In this document: in pieces, positions 59,025 to 64,000 of the stretch
Position numbering within the stretch: position 1 is the first letter of the stretch
Layout of the letters: the number at the start of each line of letters is the position of its first letter
Assembly: GCF_037975245.1 (NCBI RefSeq)
Contig: NC_092569.1
Span: forward strand, 30,446,668 to 30,510,667
Length of the DNA stretch: 64,000 bases
Direction of reading: 5' to 3'
DNA from: Apostichopus japonicus
Taxonomy: Eukaryota > Echinodermata > Holothuroidea > Aspidochirotida > Stichopodidae
Made by a program: the position numbers and the translations under genes
Notes under the pieces: model-generated
Told to the model about the DNA's origin: nothing
The model's database searches: none
What the model saw: only the letters and a program-made list of their open reading frames with translations

Positions 59025-60070
59025 AGTTCTGTTAAAGTTCTCAAAAAAAGTCGACATGAAGAGCCCCCTCTATTCGATTCCCGGGGTAAATGGATCGGGG
59101 GAGAACCTTTTCATCATATACTCTATGAAATATATATTTGTGTAATATGCTAAGCGACAATTCAATCATATTTTTCCACCATTATTGAAACAATATCCGT
59201 CAACATTTATTTAATGATTTATTCAATTAGATTACATTGTCGGAACGTTGTATTCGTTGTAATAAACTTTCTCTCGTGCAATGATAAGTGGGGGATAAGG
59301 GGTGTTGAAAGTGGTTCTGGTAAAGTGGCAACAAATATTTATAAATGATTAGCGCTTATTCAAACACATTTCTAGCAATATATAAGAATATTCGCCAATA
59401 ATAACTCATTGTCGGAATATTATTAAATTTCTCTCGTGTTCTTCACCATTTTCTCCCATTCCGTGTAAGTGCGTTCATTTTTACAGTACAGAGTAGCCTT
59501 ACCAAGTCCTTACCATTATTGTTACTGAAAAAAAAAAAAACTTTGATCAATACAAATAAATATAATTCCAAAGACGTTTAGAATATTTCTATCTGCTTAT
59601 GTTTGTGTTATGTCCCACCCTCTAACACAGCAAACACCACTTCGAATAACTGGTAGCAATTTGGTAATACAATATTCGGCGTCTCATACTGCTAGCGATT
59701 GCTGTCATCGGACATATCGATTTTCACCGATTCTAGGATATAAAAATCAATATTCATGTATATTTGTCAATTACCAATCACATATAAGTGAATCAAGATG
59801 TTTTGATTTCAAGTGTCGTATACGCCACCTTTGTTTATAAAATAAAATTGTACAGTGATGAGTGGGATTGGTATACATTAGGAATATGGGATATTGGAAA
59901 TGGTTCTGTTAGAGTTCTAAACAAAAAATAATGGAAGAGACCCCTCTGTTCGATTCCGGTGGGTATATGGATCGATGGACATCCTTTACAACATATACAT
60001 ATACATATACATTGTTGGAACATTGTATATGTTGTTATAATTTTCCAGATAACCACCTTACTTTGTTCGT
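59025..60070. repeat. R1 repeat, remainder and next tandem copy
   Basis: 59025-59290 completes the split R1 unit and 59340-60070 is a further unit, colinear with 15030-16190. Ends with short CATATA repeats near 59990-60010. Confidence 0.6.
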
Positions 60071-61319
60071 GTTCGTGAGAGTGGTAGTTTTAATCTCTAA
60101 TACGAATTAATCGTGGTAAGTTTAGTAAATAGTTGTTTCGTTAAGCTGCAGACAGGTCTCATATTTTGTCACCAGTGTTTTTTTTTTCTACCCAATGCGG
60201 GTTAATCAATAAGTACTTAATAAAGCGATATCATACTTCGTACATATAATTTTCGAATTAGTGTTAAAGCGTATAGTCACATAGGCCTATTTAAATAAAA
60301 TATATGATAAGATGTTGGTGTAACTAATCAAATTGATTTTGATAGGACTATTATAAATATTGTTCATATACTTAATTGTTAGACTTAATAGCACAAAACC
60401 TCTGACGTTATACATGAAAAACAAAACGCAAAAAACGGCAGCTTGGTTCGTTTGTCTATATGTGACATAAATAATAATTCCTCAATGTTGTGTATTATCG
60501 AAATACAATTAATAGTAAAACTAAGACTGAGTGCATAGTAGATCAAATTATGTTTTATTTAACCTACACTTCATTAAATTTTATGATAATATGATACTCC
60601 GATACAACAATAAAAAGAGGAAATTTGACAATTTTCGACAAAAAGACTCATTTACCTATAAACAAGTTTACAAGTTTAAACGTGATATTATTTCAAGAAA
60701 GAAAACGCACATTTTAACACGATAATTGAATAATTATTAAAAAAACACTTGGTTGAGTTATTAGATTGTTAAAACAATGCATTAACGTCAAATGTAGCTT
60801 AAGATTGATCAAATGTTAAAGGTGAATATCGTAAAAACCCCAATAGCTATTGAAACATATTCAACATTCATTGTTGTTGTGTTTTTTTACTATAAAATAT
60901 CACAACGAAAGAGCTACCTTAGGTCATTTTTCAAGACACATGCAATGTTCTTGTGTTATATATACTATTCTATTTTTGTCTGTTGTATCTTACCATTACA
61001 TTATGTACCTGAATGTGTTGTAATGACGTAACTAGTGTTGCATGCTGACCGAGTTATATTTAACCTAGGCTGTTAACATATAAATTTAAACCACACCGCA
61101 CCAACGTTTTGTTCTCTCCACCATTTAAGTTAATTTTTGAAAAAAAAAAAAAATCAACACCTTCGACGGGTTAAGAGTAAAAATTAAAAAATGGTATGGA
61201 CTACGTGTTTCCATTCATCAATTATATTTATTAGAAAAATCATGAGATCAAATAAAAAAAAAAAAATAGGTCTTAATAATCCACTTTACAGTTTGGCTAC
61301 ATGAGTACGTTTAATTAGA
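60071..61319. other. Intergenic, nothing recognised
   Basis: AT-rich. 60100-60600 is paralogous to 16191-16680. Poly(A) runs occur near 61140 and 61254. No gene. Confidence 0.4.
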
Positions 61320-61690
61320 AGAGTCCCCTCTAGTAGTTGCTTCAAATATCTGTTCATCAATATTTCATATAAATTCGCCAACATTAACGCAAACATTTAT
61401 TCAATAATACTTCGTTGTCGGAACGTTATTACCTTTCTCTCGTATTTTTCATCCTTCTTTTCCACTTCTTCTATGTATTTATTTCGGTTACACAGTAGCA
61501 TATGCTGTTCCTAACCATTATTGTTATTGAAAACTAGGCTATTAAATGAATATTCATGTGAAATTGTCTATTTTCAATTAAATATAAGTTAAAAAAGATC
61601 TTATCATTTTCGAGTGTCGTTTACGCCACCTATGTACATATATTGATAATGTTGTATAGTGATGAGTAGGATTTACTACTTGATATCAAA
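61320..61690. repeat. R1 repeat, diverged copy
   Basis: Starts near GAAGAGTCCCCTCTAGT and contains CGTTGTCGGAACGTTATTA and TTACGCCACCTATGTA. A weaker match to R1 with no counterpart noticed in flank 1. Confidence 0.5.
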
Positions 61691-61754
61691 ATTAAAATAA
61701 AAACATCCTCTCTTAATTAATACATCTTTGCGCTTTTTATTGGATAGGCGTTTG

Positions 61755-62110
61755 ATGGAAAAATCCCTTAGATGTTTCTCTTACCATGACCGTTACCTTT
61801 CTGGACGCAAGGTAACGGTACATTGCCTTTTTTTACCACATTGGCGGCGCATTCACATAAACTGGTAATTAATTTGATGTCCTCGTGTAGTAGGAAAACC
61901 TTTCGCCTTTTTGGGGAACATTTTGATAAAACAAACCATTTCACGGGCACGGTTCATGTACGAAGACGAAAGTCCGTGGGCGTATAATGCTTTAGATCGA
62001 TGAATAGGTATATCCGTATGGTTCCATGATAGCATCTGCAAACTCTTCCTGCATACATTTGACTTGCTCTGGATGCATCTGTTTTGCCAAATTTGAGACT
62101 TGGATTTTGT
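61755..62110 (-). pseudogene. Fragment of a mobile-element ORF region (copy 2)
   Basis: Two coding-like blocks on the minus strand. The upstream block (62090-61960) matches the 16860-17075 fragment but has a shifted frame and an in-frame stop. The downstream block includes CECAANVVKKGNVPLPC. Both recall pieces of virus-like DNA transposons (Polinton/adintovirus type) common in marine invertebrates. This is recalled similarity and untested. A perfect 10-base hairpin (61790-61799 and 61809-61818) lies within. Clearly inactive. Confidence 0.4.
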
Positions 62111-64000
62111 CTCTAGGGCTTTTAAATAACACGATGTAATGTGTGATATTACTCGTTTTCTTTGCCAGTTAAATAAAAATTGTGATATAGCTCATGAAAA
62201 TATTTGATATGATCATCTTTCTATTAACATCATATCTCTATGATAATTTCGTTTTGGAAAACCAATCATTTATGCGTTGATCGTTCCATTTGATATCATG
62301 ATATGGTATAAAATAATCAACTTTTGTAAAATAGGTCAAGATTTTCCTCCAATTCCGACCGGGAGACCCTCAACAAAATGATTTTAGAGAGGACCACAGA
62401 CAGCTCCATAACAGCTGGCTGGTATTCCCCATAGCAATGAACAACCCTCTATATTGGCGTATATTGGTACCTCCGGATATCTTGAGAGAAATGAATCCGT
62501 TTTCAAATATCACCTTAATTATAAAGAAAAAATGTATCGACTATGAAAAGGACAATATACGCAATTGTCTCATGAGAGCTACCGTCATTTTAGCTTACGA
62601 ATAATTGAATCCTGATTACCACGCACACGTCTTATTAAAATGATTCTGGCAATATGAAATGCGAGAAATAAGACATCCAAAGGAGTAAAAAAAAAAATAT
62701 TTGCTCAACTCTAACGAAAATTGCCACCCGATTACTTTCCGGTTCTTCTTTTATTTAATTGTTTTGTATTGATGACGGTTCCAGTAAAGAGGTCTAATTG
62801 TCTATGAATACCTCAAGAGTTTAACCACTACTATCACAACGTCAACTTCAGCGTATACAAACACGCTCACACTTCTGGTCAGGGCGTGCTCAAATTGCAT
62901 TTCAAGACGCACATTACCATTTTACGGAGATTAAAGTGGCTTCAGCTAGCTAGGTCAGGTGTCATATCAACGGCATATAACGGGTAACCTTTGGCGTAGT
63001 CACTACGACTGATCTGATTGCCTTTGTCACTGGACATACTATTTAATCCCGAATACAGGAAAAGACGTAGCGATCATCCGTAAAATTAGGGCGTAACGGT
63101 TCCAAGTTATCTGTTCACCGTCGACGTTTAACGTTTACAAAGAATGTTAGGTCCATGAAGTTGAATGGTGCGAAGGCGTTGCATCCATAGTCTCTCTCTC
63201 TATATTTCAGCCGATTTGAAGTTGAATTACTACCGAAGCATTATACATGTATATACATCACCAAGTACTTGTGAATGATAACAATTCTGTCAATACGAAC
63301 CAGCAATTATCTGACGGTATGGATGAGGATAATACTTCAGTTTATTGATCTCTTTCTTCATTTAAAATAGTTGTTCAAGGTTATTGGATATTGCTTGAAC
63401 ATATTAAGGGAAAAGCAACCATAGATCATTTAAAATATCCATTTCTTTTCGTTGTAGTAATTGGCATCCATAAATGAACACAAAGCTATGGTATTTCAGA
63501 AATATCCGAGTCATATTGTCACTGGTGTAGGTGCTGGAAAGAGCGGATGAGCTGCTGTCAGTGAAAAAATATAGACATTAGGGCCTTTGTTATAATCTTT
63601 CCACTCTTTAAACTTTGTTTATTTGATGTTTTCTAACAATTGCTTCTTATATTTATAAAGACCGCACTTTTACATTTTTCTATTCGTTATGTCATTTCGA
63701 TATCAAGGTAATTTAGATATTTCCTTGTGTTCTTATGTTACTCATCTCGTCTGGCTTGTGGTTTTGCCCTCTTTACGAACTATCCGCAAGGTCGCAAATA
63801 GTGCGACAACTTATTTCCTGTGACGTGAAAGAAAAAAAAACTAAGGATCTAATGTTTACAAAAGGGCCGACAAAGGACCACTTTCCATAAATTAAAGTGT
63901 ACCTTTTGTCACTTTGAAAAAAACGTGTTTGTTATTGTTGTCATCTTAACGAAAAACAACGCAAGTTCTTTGAATAATCAACAAGACTCCATTATCTGTT
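62111..64000. other. Flank colinear with 17076-19110
   Basis: No gene. Order and orientation match the stretch leading to the FReD-2 3' end, stopping about 1 kb short of where a stop codon would lie. Confidence 0.55.

Overview
This is a eukaryotic, AT-rich, intron-rich window, most likely from an echinoderm and probably a sea cucumber (holothurian). It has no operons, no tRNA or rRNA genes and no CRISPR array. All host genes I can support are split into short exons with GT-AG introns on the minus strand. The organism call rests on the FReD (fibrinogen-related domain) families; holothurian genomes are reported to carry expanded sets of these. It is an inference.

The core of the window is a tandem array of three paralogous genes in the same orientation, here called FReD-1 (3952-12374), FReD-2 (20252-30971) and FReD-3 (37965-54969). 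Each encodes a predicted secreted multidomain protein. In order it has a signal peptide exon, a 31-nt linker exon, a two-exon N-terminal FReD that stops before its C-terminal third (FReD-A), a trypsin-inhibitor-like (TIL) cysteine-rich exon, a variable number of 210-nt phase 0-0 exons encoding a TILa/EGF-like module, a TILa/EGF exon fused to the start of a second FReD, and two exons completing that FReD (FReD-B). The splice phases close exactly. FReD-2 gives 1995 nt (664 aa) and FReD-3 gives 3075 nt (1024 aa). The free repeat exons number 0 in FReD-1, 1 plus a truncated relic in FReD-2, and 6 in FReD-3. The six form a ~0.8 kb tandem array with an alternating A/B (dimeric) pattern. FReD-1 carries three independent single-base frameshifts in FReD-B and looks like a decaying gene. 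In FReD-2 and FReD-3 an in-frame trinucleotide repeat encodes a Tyr/Cys-rich insertion inside FReD-B.

Layout from left to right: 1-3.5 kb holds relics (a THAP-domain fragment and a LINE reverse transcriptase). Next come FReD-1 (4-12.4 kb), its upstream flank (12.4-20 kb), FReD-2 (20.2-31 kb), its upstream flank with satellites and fold-backs (31-38 kb), FReD-3 (38-55 kb), and its upstream flank (55-64 kb). The last flank repeats the 12.4-19.1 kb flank and carries an inserted Penelope-like retroelement (57554-59024). The right edge stops in sequence that elsewhere lies about 1 kb downstream of a FReD stop codon, so a fourth gene probably begins just outside the window.

The genes probably act as secreted recognition or adhesion proteins. 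FReDs bind glycans or acetylated ligands in other animals, and TIL/TILa/EGF modules are extracellular disulphide-rich spacers. Any specific immune role is inference. Exon boundaries were derived by hand from splice motifs, phase closure and comparison among the three paralogues. No database search was run.
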